From positions 41,553,001-41,617,000 of the forward strand of contig JAZHRO010000003.1 of the NCBI GenBank assembly GCA_037157565.1: a stretch of DNA of 64,000 nucleotides, in the 5' to 3' direction. How positions within the stretch are numbered: position 1 is the first letter of the stretch; the number at the start of each line of letters is the position of its first letter. The DNA comes from Thalassia testudinum. Lineage: Eukaryota > Streptophyta > Magnoliopsida > Alismatales > Hydrocharitaceae. The position numbers were made by a program, and so were the translations under genes. Shown one piece after another: positions 22,100 to 33,464 of this stretch. The notes under the pieces were generated by a model, which saw only the letters and a list, made by a program, of their open reading frames with translations, made no database searches and was not told the origin of the DNA.

Positions 22100-24089
22100 C
22101 AAGGCTTTAGGGTATGGTATTTGGGTTTGAATTGGTTCAGGCTCCTAATCCTTGGATTCCTCCCGCTCATCCTCAGAATCAGGCATCTTAGATGGTGAAG
22201 TCACGGGAGGGGTTGGCCATTTGGGGTCCTAGGTTTGAGTGTCGTTTCTCAAGGTAACCACATTGGCTGAGGCATTGGAACCATGGTTAGATCCTTGAGA
22301 AGAAGAAGAACCATTAAACCCAGGAGATATCTGTGGGGCTTGTTGTATCATGTGGGCATACCCCTGATTTGATTGGAACCCTTAAGGATTGTGGCCTCTG
22401 TTCATTACATTCCTAGGGTTCGGTTGTGGCTGAGAAGGAAGGGACCCCTGTTGTTTGTTATCCAATAGCTGGCTCAACTATCCCTTCACTAATGCCATCT
22501 CCTCCTGATGTTTCTGATTCATATCAGCCATCATTTTAATCAGAGTGTCCATTTGATTCTGTGTAGGAGCTACCCTATTCTGGTTATAGGGGGGTTTAGT
22601 AGGTGGACCTTGCTGATAAGAGGGAGGGTTTTGCCTAGGCTAGTTCTGGAATTGATTAGATTTTTTATTTGACTAGGCAAAGTTTGGGTGGTTGTGCCAT
22701 CTGGGGTTGTAAGTGTTGGAGAACGAGTTTGGCTTAGAGAATCCCTGGATGGCCTGGGCATCTTCAAGGGTAGAAGGTGCCGAAGGAGAGAGGAAAGAGT
22801 AATCAAAGTGTGAGGGATCAAAGGTCCCTCCTTAGAACATGGTCATGGGTTGTTCATGGTGTATTTGGTTCATAGATTGAACCAAGTCCACATTGTGAGC
22901 TCCCTTCGCTAGGGAGAAGGTCTGTAATGGAGTTTGGGTTTGGTTCAACAGCTCATCAATCTTTTTATCCACCACTCAACCTGATCCAACTTCTTGGCTA
23001 TAATGTCCATGTCAACCATTCCAAAATTTGTTTGCACTTCATAAATCCCACCACGGGGTTGACTAGACCGCTTAAATTGGGTCATGGAGGCATTGTTAAG
23101 TGAATTCTCGCTTAATGATTCAAAGAGCTCAAACACACTCTCCTCATCCTTATTCAAAAAGTTGCCTCCACATGAAGCATCCACAAAATTCCTAAAGTTG
23201 TTGTACAGACCATGGTAGAAAATATGGGCCAATTGCCACCTTGGAACCTCGTGGTGTGGGCATTTCCTCAATAATTCATTAAATCTCTCCCACGCCTCAC
23301 GAAATTGCTCTCCACTTTGCAGGGTAAAAGTAGTAATGGCTCTCCTAAGGGCATTAGTCTTTCCTATGGGGAAAAACTTCTTAAGAAAAGCATGCCTTAA
23401 TTCCGCCCAAGTGGAGATGGGTCTCCTTAAAGTCCTAAGCCAATGAGATGGTTTGTCCCCTAGGGAGAACGGGAACATCTTGATTAAAATAATATCCAAA
23501 CTGATGTTCCTAGGTTTTACGGTCTGGGCAATCCGCTCTAAGTCCTCTAGGTGTTGGAAAGGGTCTTCATTTGAGCTCCCACAGAAATGGCTTTGAATCA
23601 AGCTAAGTACATTGGGTTTTAACTCAAAATCATCTCCCCCTTCGGGGACCCTAAGTTATGGCTCTACCCAGATGGCAGACGGATCGTAAAAATCACGTAG
23701 ATGCCTTGGTTTGCCCTCAAGGGGTGGTGGGGGTTCAGTGGGGGTTGTCCTTGAGGGTTCTGTCCTTGATTCTACCCTTGAGGGTTCTATAATCGGTGTA
23801 TGGCCTGCATGATGGCATGAATCTGTTGTTGCTGAAGTTGGTGGTTGGCAGTAATCTAAGCCTGAATCATGGCCATGGCATCGGGTTGAGGTTGATCCTT
23901 AGCCTCCTCAACTCGTGGGTCAGCCATGTCCTCAGTCCTACTCCTAGAAAAATCAAGTTTTCTCCTAGTTTCTCTGTCTAACGCAACCAATGCGGGATGA
24001 AGTGATCGCCTTCTGTGCATACATCGGAGAAGAACTAGGAGGATGCGAAGGGAAATAAATGCAAGAAGTGTGTGCACAATTGGGTGCAA
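22100..24089 (-). pseudogene. gag: D gag
   Basis: Minus strand. The N-terminus MHRRRSLHPAL is at about 24018, homologous to B gag (35552). It continues with MADPRVEEAKDQPQPDAM, SHFCGSSNEDPFQHLEDLER, WLRTLRRPISTWAELRHAF, KKFFPIGKTNALRRAITTF and PHHEVPRWQLAHIFYHGL, then SSQPRGGIYEV and a Pro/Gln-rich tail with NHPNF-type repeats near 22690. No CCHC knuckle is visible. Stops occur at Gln and Trp codons (about 22380, 22480, 22620 and 23680). KKFFP here is where element A struck the same gene in B. Confidence 0.82.
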
Positions 24090-25174
24090 GGACCCAATGC
24101 CAAAACAAGTGCTCCTTCACAGGCAAGATTAAGATGTGTGATTTTTAGGATTTAAATCTTGCTTTAACGGCTTTTAAAGTTCTCACTTGTTTACACCTTC
24201 AAACACGGCACAAATGTATAGGCACACAGTTGGTGAAAATTGATTTTCTTTAAGGCCCTTCATGTGACTATATAAAATCAAAACTCCTTAGTGTAGAAGA
24301 TCCTAGGGTGTGCAATTTTTATTCAATGAATCTTTTTTAAGATTTTGTCAAGAAGGGTCCAATCAAAACAAGAAATGACCCTATCCTGACCAAAATCGAA
24401 TGAGCTTTTCAATAAAATTGATTTTAGAATTTTTTGAGGATAGTAGGCCACACAAATTTACATTTTTTCAAGAGGGGGTCAATCTATCCAAAACCTCTAA
24501 ATCAGAGCGCAAGTTTAATATCTTGATTAGAACAAGCACTAATAAATTTTAAATGCAAAAGTGTTCTTCAGATGAAGTGTAGAGAATTTTAAGATCTTTC
24601 TAGAAATATAAATCTCTTGTAAATCCAAGCTGCATAGAGTTCACAGCAGTAAGAACACTCTACAGATTTACAGAACCTAGGACAATCTTGCACACTTCCA
24701 GTAGTGAATTTCTCATAGCCAAACCACAAGAAGTTTGGTTTTGAAATTTGAAGGGTAGTTCTCCTACTAGAAGGGGCACCTTTGAGATTTTTTTTTCAAT
24801 ATTTTTAGAGGTGTAGTGGGTCCTATAATTGTGTCCTCAACCCGAGTCCAAAAAATGATTTTTTTCGAAGTTAACAGGTTGAAAACTTACTGGTGTGTTT
24901 TTCTTTGACAAACAAAAGAGAGTTTTTTTTATAACAGCACCATTTCTTGGCCCAAGGATGGAAAGTTACCTTTGGATCATGGGAAGAAAAGATCAAGCCT
25001 TCGAGTCGATGGCAGTCTTCTCCTTGCACTTCCTTTTGATCCAACCCAACTCGTTCTCCTCCCATTGTCGATGCACAAGGTTCCTGCAACCACAAGAAGA
25101 GAGAGAAGAGCAAGTTAGATAACACAAGTATAAATAATGACCAAGAAATGAAAGCAAATAAGAGATCTATTGCC
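24090..25174 (-). other. D 5' leader, no gene
   Basis: About 1.1 kb separates PBS and gag. It is AT-rich noncoding sequence with homology to the C leader around the GCAAGATTTAAAT block (24140-24165 versus 61060-61080). No supported reading frame is present. Confidence 0.6.
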
Positions 25175-25192
25175 TCCCCGGCAATGGCGCCA
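25175..25192 (-). other. D primer binding site (tRNA-Asp type)
   Basis: The minus strand reads TGGCGCCATTGCCGGGGA, one transition from the complement of the plant tRNA-Asp 3' end. It is eight bases from the LTR edge at 25201. Confidence 0.85.
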
Positions 25193-25200
25193 AAAACCGA

Positions 25201-26855
25201 TGTTCGCTAAATGCGTTTGCGTAAAATTATTTGTTGTAGTGCAGTTACGATGTCAATTTTAAATAAAGAATCGAAGGTGAATCTGAGTGTCGAACACAGG
25301 GAGGCAATAATTATATCAAATACTCACTTTTGTGTCACATAAATATGTCATTTGTTAGCTTGAAAACCAATTAGAGAACAAGAAAGAGATAGAGGGAGAA
25401 AGTGATAAAGGGAGAGAAAGAGAGAAGAGAGATAGTGTTAGAAATCCATGATAAGATATGAGGATAATATATAAATGGTCTAGTCTATTAATTATCAAAT
25501 GTTGTAATCCAGAAAATATAGAGGACTGCTTAAATGAAAGAAATGAACTACACTATCACATAAAATTAAGCTATGAACAAGGAACAAGAAAGCGTTGAGG
25601 AAGCCATGGTGGTGGAGGAGCCTTCGTCGGTGGCTCGACATCTTCATAACCATGATTGGGAGCTCTAAGAGTGGTGGAGTTGCTTAGGTAGATGATGAGC
25701 AAAAGTGGAGGGGGGTGGACCCTTTTATAATGGAGGGAGAAGGCCAAAAATCATCCTCGGGTCAACAGTGACAGCTGCAAGTGTCACTGAAGACCTACCG
25801 CATGCATCACCCTTGTCCCCACCCTCACGCTTTCAATGCTTTAGTTGCTCCACGCACCTTACGCTCCTTGTCACGTGCTCGTGTGCTGGCGCACGCTGGT
25901 TCGGGTTGCCGTTGTCGCACTGCTCCCCGCGTGCGCTGCTGCGCAAGCACGCACACGCCTATGCACGCATACACGCAGTACTCGCTCTGCTACGTTGCTG
26001 TTGCCCAAGCACCCAATTGAGGGCAACAGGTTTCTAACCCGCTCCCTCTCTTTGAGAGGCGCCTTCACGATCGATGAGCCAAGGCGGTTCTTTGTCACAA
26101 AGAAGACTTGTGGGCATGCGATGGAGATGATCTCTCTGGCTGAGAGTGGATGATGCCTTGATGAAGAGTGGGTGCTGGCAGGTGTTGGGCAACTTAGATG
26201 GAGCCACATGGTGCCATCTGGGCCGTCCATCTTCTTTTCATTGTAGGAGATGCCATGGTGCTCGGATCGCGATGATTCCCACATTGCCAGACTGCGATCA
26301 TCGGTTTGGATCCATCCGTAAGATAGGATTTTTCATATGAGGCCCGTAAGGATGTCACATGGCCCCTTGGCCATTGATCTTTCTCAAGCTTGTTGTGGGA
26401 GCTACGGAGGCCAGATCGAAGTGATTTCGAGTCCGTTTGACTCCGTTCATCGATCTGGATCCATCTGTATGGTTTGACCGCTCATTTGAGACCTATTTCA
26501 AAATAAACTTTTGCACATGGTTATTAAACATTCATTCTAAGTGATTAAAATGTAAAGATCATGCAATATGCATGCAATGCTCCTAAGCCCATTATAATAT
26601 GTCATTATCGCATAAGTATCCCCGAAATTGACTCTAATTGATAATATTAACACAGAACATTGTAGAGTCATCACATACTTAGGTATATAATCTCTTTAAT
26701 ATGACCTAATTATGCATTTTTAACACAATTTTGATGTTTTAGGTCATTTTCCTTAATTCCTACACTTAACCCTTTTATTATGTTAATTTGATAGTACTTA
26801 ACCTAGTTTCAAGCTTAACCTTGGCATTTTAGCTATGATAAGCCACACCTCATCA
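25201..26855 (-). mobile_element. D 5' LTR
   Basis: The 1.66-kb LTR begins TGTTCGCTAAATGCG at the PBS side and ends CACCTCATCA. It aligns with the C and S2 LTRs in the GTCGAACACAGGGAGG block, the TATA region, the G-box palindrome relative (26197-26218) and the GTTTGACTCCGTTCATCGAT region. The U3 end is less certain, because the second LTR is outside the window. Confidence 0.75.
25720..25789 (-). promoter_or_regulatory. D LTR promoter: TATA box and upstream palindrome
   Basis: On the minus strand TTATAAAAGGG at about 25720-25731 forms the TATA box. About 36 bp upstream is a perfect inverted repeat, CAGTGACA/TGTCACTG (25766-25773/25782-25789), with an 8-nt loop. Comparable repeats stand at the same place in S2, B and C. 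Confidence 0.55.
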
Positions 26856-26860
26856 GGTAT

Positions 26861-28380
26861 AATGGCATTTTTACAATACTGTGTGTGAATTTTTCAGGAA
26901 CTTGGAGCCATTTCTACACTTCATCTGTGTTAAGAATAGGTACAGGCTTCAACTCAAGTTGAGAAAATAATCCCTTTGTATTTTTCTTTTGTAGATCCTT
27001 ACAGGTGCTCCAATGGTAGAGATGTTGTCCCCAAAGGGTGCAGAGGTGGTGGTTGAGTTGCCTTCATCACAAAATGTAGTGGTTGATATTGTTGTTGTGA
27101 TTTTGCAGGCTCATGTAGGCACTGCTTTACTAAATGTTGTTCCACTAGCTCCATCAAGGGATTCCTCGTTAAATTCTTCCAAAATTGATTCAAAAATAGG
27201 AAGGGCAAAGAAGCTAAAACAAGTGGGGAAATCTTCAAGCTCATCAAAACTTTTTAAACGGTATTTCTATGCCATCTTTTTCACAACTTTTGCATGTATG
27301 ATTAGCTACCAATATTTCTACAATTAACATATATTAGCCTAGAAATGGAATAGGTTATATAACATCACATAGTTCTTTTGACGTGCACATTTTCCACATA
27401 GTTTATCCACTCATTCCTTCCTCAATGGTTATGAGTAAAACTCTAGGAGGGGAGCAAGTGATCCTTTCCTTGAAGTACTTTTATTCTCTATCAAACATTA
27501 CAAGTAATCATACTGTCATTCGCTTCTTTAGCAATGGATTCAAAATGTGTGCTACCATGGGTGATAGGATATAGGAATAGGAAAGTTTCAGAGGATGGCT
27601 GGAGGATTTGGATTGCCAAGATTCAATTTGAAGATTCCATTAGTTTTTGATCTAAAGCATAAAGGATGGATAGAGATGGTCTTCAAAAGTCAAATTTCAT
27701 TTTTTTTTTATGTTGTAGTATGGATCGATTGAAGGGTTGTAGCATCTCAATTTCAAATAGCAACAGTTCTAAGTTTTTAGACTTGTACTAGGTCATGTAT
27801 TTTCCATTTATTTTTTATTTTCTTTTCTTTTCATTTTCAATTGTATGTCTTAAGGATGGAACACTTGTACAAGCTTTTGAGGGGCTTAATAAATTGAGGT
27901 AACTTAAACCTCCAAGTTTGTGTAAGATGTACTTTACAATTGAAATTCAATGAAAGTGATATCTTATGTCAATGGTCAATTTTGTCAAATTATTGTGTGT
28001 TTGGTTGTTATTGAGGAAAAGTAAAAACAATACTTGGATGGATCTTTTATCTTAATAATGTTACATTCACAAATAAAGTCATGATCTCTAAAAGACAATA
28101 AGGGACAATTATTTTTGTCTCCAAAAGTTACAGAGACAGAATCATCTATCCCTAAAAAATTTATGCCATGTCATCAGTTCATTTTTGTGTCCAATCTATT
28201 GTGACTAATTTTCCGTTGCTTGAATTGTGAGGATAGAAAATCCATCCCTAAAAGTTTCGGTGACCTTCCTTTGAGTGACAGATTTTTGGGGATGGTCTAT
28301 CTGTCACCTGACCTTATTTCAATCTCCAAAGCTTGTAAATCTATTTCCATAAGTCATTACTAGAATCATATTTTGTTGTA
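26861..28380 (+). mobile_element. Degraded CACTA-like DNA transposon, 3' part
   Basis: Right of the D LTR is sequence unlike the retroelements: a short possible exon with Ser/Lys-rich coding (27013-27327) preceded by a splice-acceptor-like TTTTCTTTTGTAG, 3'-UTR-like DNA with AATAAA-type signals near 27890, and from about 28100 an array of inverted GAGACAGA / ATCCCTAAAA / TGTCTCCAAAA motifs typical of CACTA subterminal repeats. It ends near TATTTTGTTGTAAAG at 28380, a degenerate form of the CACTA end TATTTTCTTGTAGTG. No transposase domain is recognised and the 5' end is not present. The family call is by pattern only. Confidence 0.45.
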
Positions 28381-29133
28381 AAGAGAGGAAACACAGTAAT
28401 CAAAAACCTTCTCCAACAGCTGGTTGTATAAAATTCTAATCAGCATGGAATTGACTTATTTTTTATTTTGATCTACTAGTAAAATTAGATAGTGAAGCCA
28501 ATCTATATATTTTCTAACCCATGAGTATCATTCTTTTCGCATCTATCCAAAGCCTAGAGGAAGTGCCTAAATTGAAAGGTGAAAAATGTACAATTTTGCA
28601 ATGCACAGATATAATCGATATAGTTCTCATCATGTACATTGGCATTTAATGTTTGAATTTGTTTAGTGGACCACACACCTGAAAAGCAACATAAGTACTT
28701 TTATGTGGTGAAGCCCATTACCACTCAAATACCCACCATCTCTTGTGAGTGAAGAAATCACCAAGGATTTTTGTTTCTACACCGATGCAAAATGGTTCAA
28801 AAGTGGTGGTGGACTTTTTAAGCGCAATTTGGTTTTACACCTGTGCAAAATGATTCAAAAGTGGTGGTGTTTTTTTAGTGTGATTTGATTTTGCATCGGT
28901 GTGTTTTTGTTTCACACCGGTACATTTTGGTTCAAAAGTGGTGGTAGCTTTTCGAGTGGTTTGCTGACCCCACCACATAATAATTGCTGCATTGCTTTTT
29001 TGAGAATATTTTGAATGCATCAATGCATTCTTTTGATGGGTCTCACCTAGGTAGAGGGAGAGTACTCACATGAGAGAGATACATGTAGTCCCTACTTTTG
29101 CATTGCATTTTATGTTACAAAGTACCTGTTTTG
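28381..29133. other. Unassigned AT-rich DNA
   Basis: No supported reading frame, LTR or terminal repeat was found. It lies between the CACTA-like end and the LINE L2 tail and holds the small tandem repeat at 28772-28963. It may be the oldest host sequence in the window, but nothing proves that. Confidence 0.4.
28772..28963. repeat. Three degenerate tandem units of about 57 bp
   Basis: Units at 28772-28830, 28831-28887 and 28909-28963 share CACC-G-TGCAAAATG-TTCAAAAGTGGTGGT and a TTTTTNAG(C/T)G end. The 21-bp spacer before the third unit contains TTTTGCATCGGTGT, the reverse complement of part of unit 1, so the block is also partly palindromic. Confidence 0.75.
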
Positions 29134-29222
29134 TTTTTTTTTTTTAAGGAAGGGGTAACTTTTACTCAAAAAGGCCAACCAGCCATAAAATGGGATGAAC
29201 TCTAGTACATCAATGTGCAACA

Positions 29223-29565
29223 CTAAACAAGTTGATTACAAAGCACAATCATTGATGATTTCAAATGTAAGCATGGAGGGAGGTTTATAGAAATTACCAT
29301 GAACCACGTCATTCCTTTCTTTCCAAACATACCAAACGGTAGTAGCCAGGGGCCTCCACAATTTCTCTTTGAGGTCAACATCCTCCCATACCCCTTCCTA
29401 AGCCCCCAATGGAGAGGGGTGTGGGCGAGGTGGAGATGAGGACGTGCCACGCAGATCTCCAAATCAGCTAGAATATGTAGTTGCCAGAGAAGAAGGGATG
29501 GCGAGAGGTTTCCTCACTCTCATTGCAAGGGGGGCATTGGGGGTCAATGTCAATTCTCCAACCCC
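29223..29565 (-). pseudogene. L2 ORF2 C-terminal zf-RVT region
   Basis: The minus strand encodes a CPPCNESEETSRHPFF zinc-binding motif (family form CPLC...E...H.F..C) followed by LWRPLATTVWYVWKERNDVV, which fits the W..W..RN ending of plant LINE ORF2. The frame changes between the two and a TAG interrupts after NYIF. It lies about 90 bp before the poly-A tail. Confidence 0.7.
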
Positions 29566-29679
29566 TCAAAGGAGTCCTTGTTAGTAAACATCCCTGAGCC
29601 ACCAACTAGAAACAATAGCTCCATTTTGGGGGGATGTGAGAGCCCTGGAGATATTTTCAAACTTCATGTGGTTCCCCTC

Positions 29680-30901
29680 TCAACCTAAGGGCATCCCAAA
29701 GATGGATGCAAGAGATAGTTCCATTAGACATGATCGGCCAAGACCACTCCCCATCCTTATGAAAGATAGAAAGCTATGCCTAAGCAGGAGTGCCCAAAAC
29801 CTAGTGTTTGATATGTTGTTTATAGCACGAAGGTGTGCTCTCCATAAGCATTTTTCATCCATTTTGCCCAAATGGAGTAAACATAGATGTGATCCAAACC
29901 ATCTTCCCACAGGCAGCCAGTTGCAAATCATCCCAATGGTAGAGTCCAAGACCCCCCACATCAAGGGGCGACAAATCTCATCCCAAGTCACCGAATGAGT
30001 GCTAAACTCCAAAATAAAATTGGAGGCCCATTTTTTAATTCTAAGGAGAGTACCTTTAGCCACATAGGTGTTACTGAGCCAAATTCTGAGTAGACCATCA
30101 ACGCTCCATTAAGTACACAAGATCCTCATCATTCTAGTGAGCAGTTTTTCTTCAACCTCTAATAAGTTCTTTAACATGATCCTCCAGCCTCTTAGGCATG
30201 AAAGCAAATCTCCCAACTCCAAGATTAATCTCAAGGTACCTACAAGGGAAATCACCTTCCAACATGCCCAAGGCAAAGCAAACGGCCATTCTATAACTGG
30301 TGTGTCTTGAAAAGTAGACTCTACTCTTATTGTCATTAAGTTTGAGTCCCAAAATCAAGGCAAAAGTGTGGAAGGCATTATGGGCCCCTCTTGTCGTTCC
30401 CCCATCCGCTCTATAGTAAATTAGAATATCATCTGCAAATAGTAGATAGGAAAGGAAAGGGGTATCCACAAATCCTGGAGAGACAGACTCTTCCTTCACA
30501 CACCTTAATGCCAAGAGAATGGAAAGAAAGTTCATTACCAGGGTGAATAAGAGGGGAGAAAGGATCCCCTTGCCTCAATCCCCTAGAAGTGGGAATAATA
30601 ATGGGGCATTGTTCACTAAGGGGGAGTAGGTAGGGGCACCAATGCTGGAGTACGCCCATTTAATCCACCTATCATTGAAGTCCATAGATTTTAACATAAG
30701 GATGATGAAGTCCCTACTGACAATGTCAAAAGCTTTGGGGAGATCCACCTTAATGCACATTCAAGGAATGCAACCCCAAGAGTTAAAACCACTCAAGAAC
30801 TCGTGGGCACAATTAGATATAAAGGCACCTTGTCTTTCATCCACTAGCTTGGGATTTTGGTGATGACATTGTGAGGATATTGCAGTATTCCACAGGCCTA
30901 T
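29680..30901 (-). pseudogene. L2 reverse transcriptase, downstream part
   Basis: The minus strand shows, in order: a KLVDERQGAFISNCAHEF block; MCIKVDLPKAFDIVSRDFI (RT motif A, catalytic Asp in KVDLPKAFD, consensus KVDL.KAFD); a short region corresponding to RQGDPLSP with a frame change; LSYLLFADDILIYY with the catalytic FADD at 30428-30439; GLKLNDNKSRVYFS; and a thumb segment ending near 30110. A stop follows GCIP at about 30761. Further downstream 29680-30063 encodes the RNH-linker type sequence. It is inactive. Confidence 0.82.
30897..30901. repeat. Target-site duplication of element C, left copy (CCTAT)
   Basis: CCTAT before the LTR corresponds to CCTGT at 63450-63454 after it. The single difference is a transition and does not change the interrupted LINE codon (TAT/TAC, Tyr). 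Confidence 0.75.
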
Positions 30902-31534
30902 TGTTGAACTTCGGGTTACTATGCTAACGTGTTTTATTTTGAAAAACCTGTCGTTGTAGTTTGAAAGTAAAGAACTCGTGTTTAACAAATGAAATTTATA
31001 CCGAAATGGAAATCCCGGGTCGAACATAGGGAGGCTACGTCGATCTATATTTGCAATTATATTTTTTTAGAATTTTTCTTGAAAAGTGAGGCGATGTACT
31101 TACAATGAAGCCATAACAACAATCAGACTAAAAAGGGAGAGAGAGAGAGAGAAAACATGCATTCAATAATTTAAAATGTTTATACAATAAAATCAAATAA
31201 GAATTACACTAGAAAGTGGAAAATCAGCTACACTAGAAAGTAGGAAAAATTCTACACTAGAAAGCTGTAAAGAAGAATGGGAGAGAGAAGTTATCCTCCT
31301 CGACGATCGCTTGGAGGACGAGCCAGACGGTACGACGCCTGGACGAAGGAGGATGGAGCAGGATGAAGGAGGACGAAGTAGAAGAACGGGAACGGGGTAG
31401 CACATCGTCGTTGTCGTGGGATCCACTTCTGAACGAGGAACGGGGAGCATCCCAGGTGTGGGACAAGCTTCTCTTGAGCTTTGGAGAGGTAGAGAAGAGA
31501 AGGAAGGGATGAGAATTTCGTGTGGAGGGGGTCT

Positions 31535-31631
31535 CCTTTTATAGTTGCAAGGAGTGGGGGCAATTTGGTCATTACAACTCTTAAAACATTAATTCAGGAC
31601 CTTCAGTGACAGATAAAACCGTCGCTAAAGG
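31535..31631 (-). promoter_or_regulatory. C LTR promoter: TATA box and upstream inverted repeat
   Basis: On the minus strand CTATAAAAGG (31535-31544) is the TATA box. About 56 bp upstream is an inverted repeat with 11-bp arms (31600-31610/31621-31631), CCTTTAGCGAC against CCTTCAGTGAC, and a 10-nt loop. The copy in the 5' LTR is at 62420-62429 (TATA) and about 62485-62515. Confidence 0.6.
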
Positions 31632-31904
31632 TTTGAACATGGGTGTAGTGAGTAGCACATGCGTGCCCGCTCGCTTGCCCGCGCGCTCAATGCATGCGCA
31701 GGTCCAGCCATTCTCAGCCGTCCGATTGTGAGATCGGACAACTTAGATCGTGCTACACCTGCCTCCTCAGTGCGGGCCCGCCCGCGTATGATGCTGCGTC
31801 TTCGCTGTGTGTGCAATAGCGCATGGGTGCTATCGGGTGTGCGCGACCATTCGATCGCAATCCGACGCTCGATCGGGTGCGTGCCTCCGCTCCAATTGCT
31901 GCGC

Positions 31905-31965
31905 GGTGAGGCTCGAACGTGCGCCTTCACTTTGCATTAGAGCGCTCGACCAACGCGCTGTTTGT
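31905..31965 (-). other. tRNA-like Pol III A-box/B-box module in the C LTR U3
   Basis: Read on the minus strand there is an A-box-like AGCGCGTTGGTCGAGCGCT (with D-stem GCGC/GCGC) and, about 32 bp on, a B-box-like CGTTCGAGCC. It is sense to the element and about 366 bp upstream of the TATA box. The copy at 62790-62850 in the 5' LTR keeps the boxes better (TAGCGCGTTGG, CGTTCGAGCC). A cloverleaf cannot be completed, so this is not a tRNA gene; a SINE or tRNA fragment captured by the LTR is likely. Confidence 0.5.
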
Positions 31966-32507
31966 GTCGAGCGCCTAACTTCAGCGCGGGCGCGTCTTCA
32001 GCGGGTGCTTGCGGATGATTGGGAAACTGAGATGGTGCCACGTGGTGCCATCTTGGCCGTCCATCTTCTGGATGATGTAGATGGTGCCACAGGTGTCGGA
32101 TTGACTCGATTTTTGCGTCATTAGGTTGCAATCGTCGATCCGAATCCATCTGTGCGATCGAATTTGTCGTTTGAAGTGTGGATTCACACCATCTTGGCCC
32201 TTGATCTTCTAGGGTTCCCCAATCACTATTTGATGCTACAGATGTCTGATTAGGATGATCTTGGAGTCGTTGAACTCCAATCGTCGTCCTGATCACATCT
32301 GTACGGTTGGATCTTCGATCCGAGGCCCCGATAAAAAAGTTTTCCCTGTCCAAGAACATAAAAGGTGATAATTAACCTCCATTTTATTCAAACTACTCTA
32401 AATGCAAGATGATGCATGTTATGCAATATTTATAGCATGTAATGCAATCCTATGCTTAAGAACATTCATAAATAGACATCTTAAGTAGTGTAAACATGTT
32501 TACATCA

Positions 32508-32519
32508 TACCCCCATGCC
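32508..32519 (-). other. C terminal polypurine tract
   Basis: The minus strand reads GGCATGGGGGTA directly before the 3' LTR. It is the plus-strand primer site for reverse transcription. The same GCATGGGGG core is used at the LTR of A. Confidence 0.8.
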
Positions 32520-33038
32520 AATCTTTTTCTAGTTCCTAGCAAAAACTATATGCTATTTATAAAAGAATCAGGTTGGATTATTTGGGCATAAGTTATTTTC
32601 AATCATTAAGAAATTGTCTACTTAGGTTCTGAACTTTCAAAGACACAACAGTGCCCTAAGTATCTGCCAAAATGCAAACCGCCTCAAGCCCTCACCTTAT
32701 TCAAAGAAAAATTTCTTTTTCTCTTTTTCCTCTTTTCTATTTTTTTTTGGATTTTCAAGTTTTAGGGTTTAAGAGTGGCTTTCTATGGCCATCAACTCAC
32801 CCAAGATTTGATGAGAACACTAAGTTTTAAGCACCTTATTGTGAATGTGATAGACTCGTTGACCAGCAGTTAAAATGGACTTCGGATTTCTACGACTCTA
32901 GGTGACCTAAAAAAAAAATTCTGCCTAAAGGTGTATCTTTACAACTGGTAGCTTTCTCCCTACTTTTATTTTTTTACGGGGTCAACACAAGGGTGAATCG
33001 AGTGTATATCTCCCCAGTTTATTCTACTTCTCCGCTTC
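32520..33038 (-). other. C 3' noncoding region, part before the B insertion
   Basis: No gene. The reverse complement aligns with B 3' noncoding DNA (about 52150-52380: GGTCACTTAGG..., GTGAGTCTATCACA, GGGTGAGTTGGGTAGCCATA). It is AT-rich. The last five bases (33034-33038, GCTTC) are the target duplicated by B. Confidence 0.75.
33034..33038. repeat. Target-site duplication of element B (GCTTC), left copy
   Basis: GCTTC precedes TG at 33039 and recurs at 54024-54028 after the 3' LTR. It is a perfect 5-bp duplication. Confidence 0.9.
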
Positions 33039-33464
33039 TGATAACACTGCACAAGGGGGTGATAATTATGTTGAATAGGGCCCATCTTAAGAATAAAAGG
33101 CATAACATAAGTAGAATGGGAGCATTGCATGCATCATGTACCAAGATTGCTTATAAAACTGTATTAATGGCCATTTATGTAAGCACTTGTCAAAGCAGGC
33201 CTCAGATGAGTAATTGAACCACACGGATGGATTCAGAACGACAAACAGAGTCCAACGGACTCAAGATCGGCCAAATCCAACATCCGGAGCTCCTACAATG
33301 GGTCCAAGAAGCTCTGACCATTAATCTGGAGATCAACGGCCCTCATTGCACCATGTCACCCCCGCTCCACCACACGCCGCTCTCCCTTCAGCTGAGATCA
33401 AATCTCGACTGTCGATCTTTGATCGGACGGCCGAGACTTGCGCTCTCGCCCGCAGTTGCCGCGG

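Larger units (their letters stand above)
17882..26855 (-). mobile_element. Element D, Athila-lineage Ty3/gypsy retrotransposon, 3' end outside the window
   Basis: Minus-strand order from the right: 5' LTR 25201-26855, PBS 25175-25192, leader, gag, protease, RT/RNase H and integrase, the 3' noncoding region with an internal polypurine-like tract, then interruption by F at 17881. The polyprotein frame is broken by many stops of the C-to-T/G-to-A type, and the RT active site has lost an aspartate, so it is dead. The right flank is a degraded CACTA-like element. The matching left duplication is outside the window. Confidence 0.85.
30902..32507 (-). mobile_element. C 3' LTR
   Basis: The 1,606-bp LTR (TGTTGAACTTCGGG to TTTACATCA) is paired with 61789-63449. 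It lacks two pieces present in the 5' LTR, near 31440 and 31995, the latter a loss of about 50 bp beside GCGTC. It contains the GA microsatellite (31138-31152), the TATA box on the minus strand (31535-31544), the inverted repeat 31600-31631, the tRNA-like stretch 31905-31965 and the G-box palindrome 32031-32052. Confidence 0.9.

Noticed and set aside
27013..27327. A host gene exon
   Set aside because: The short Ser/Lys-rich frame with acceptor-like sites lies just before CACTA-type subterminal repeats and matches no family I know; treated as part of the degraded transposon.
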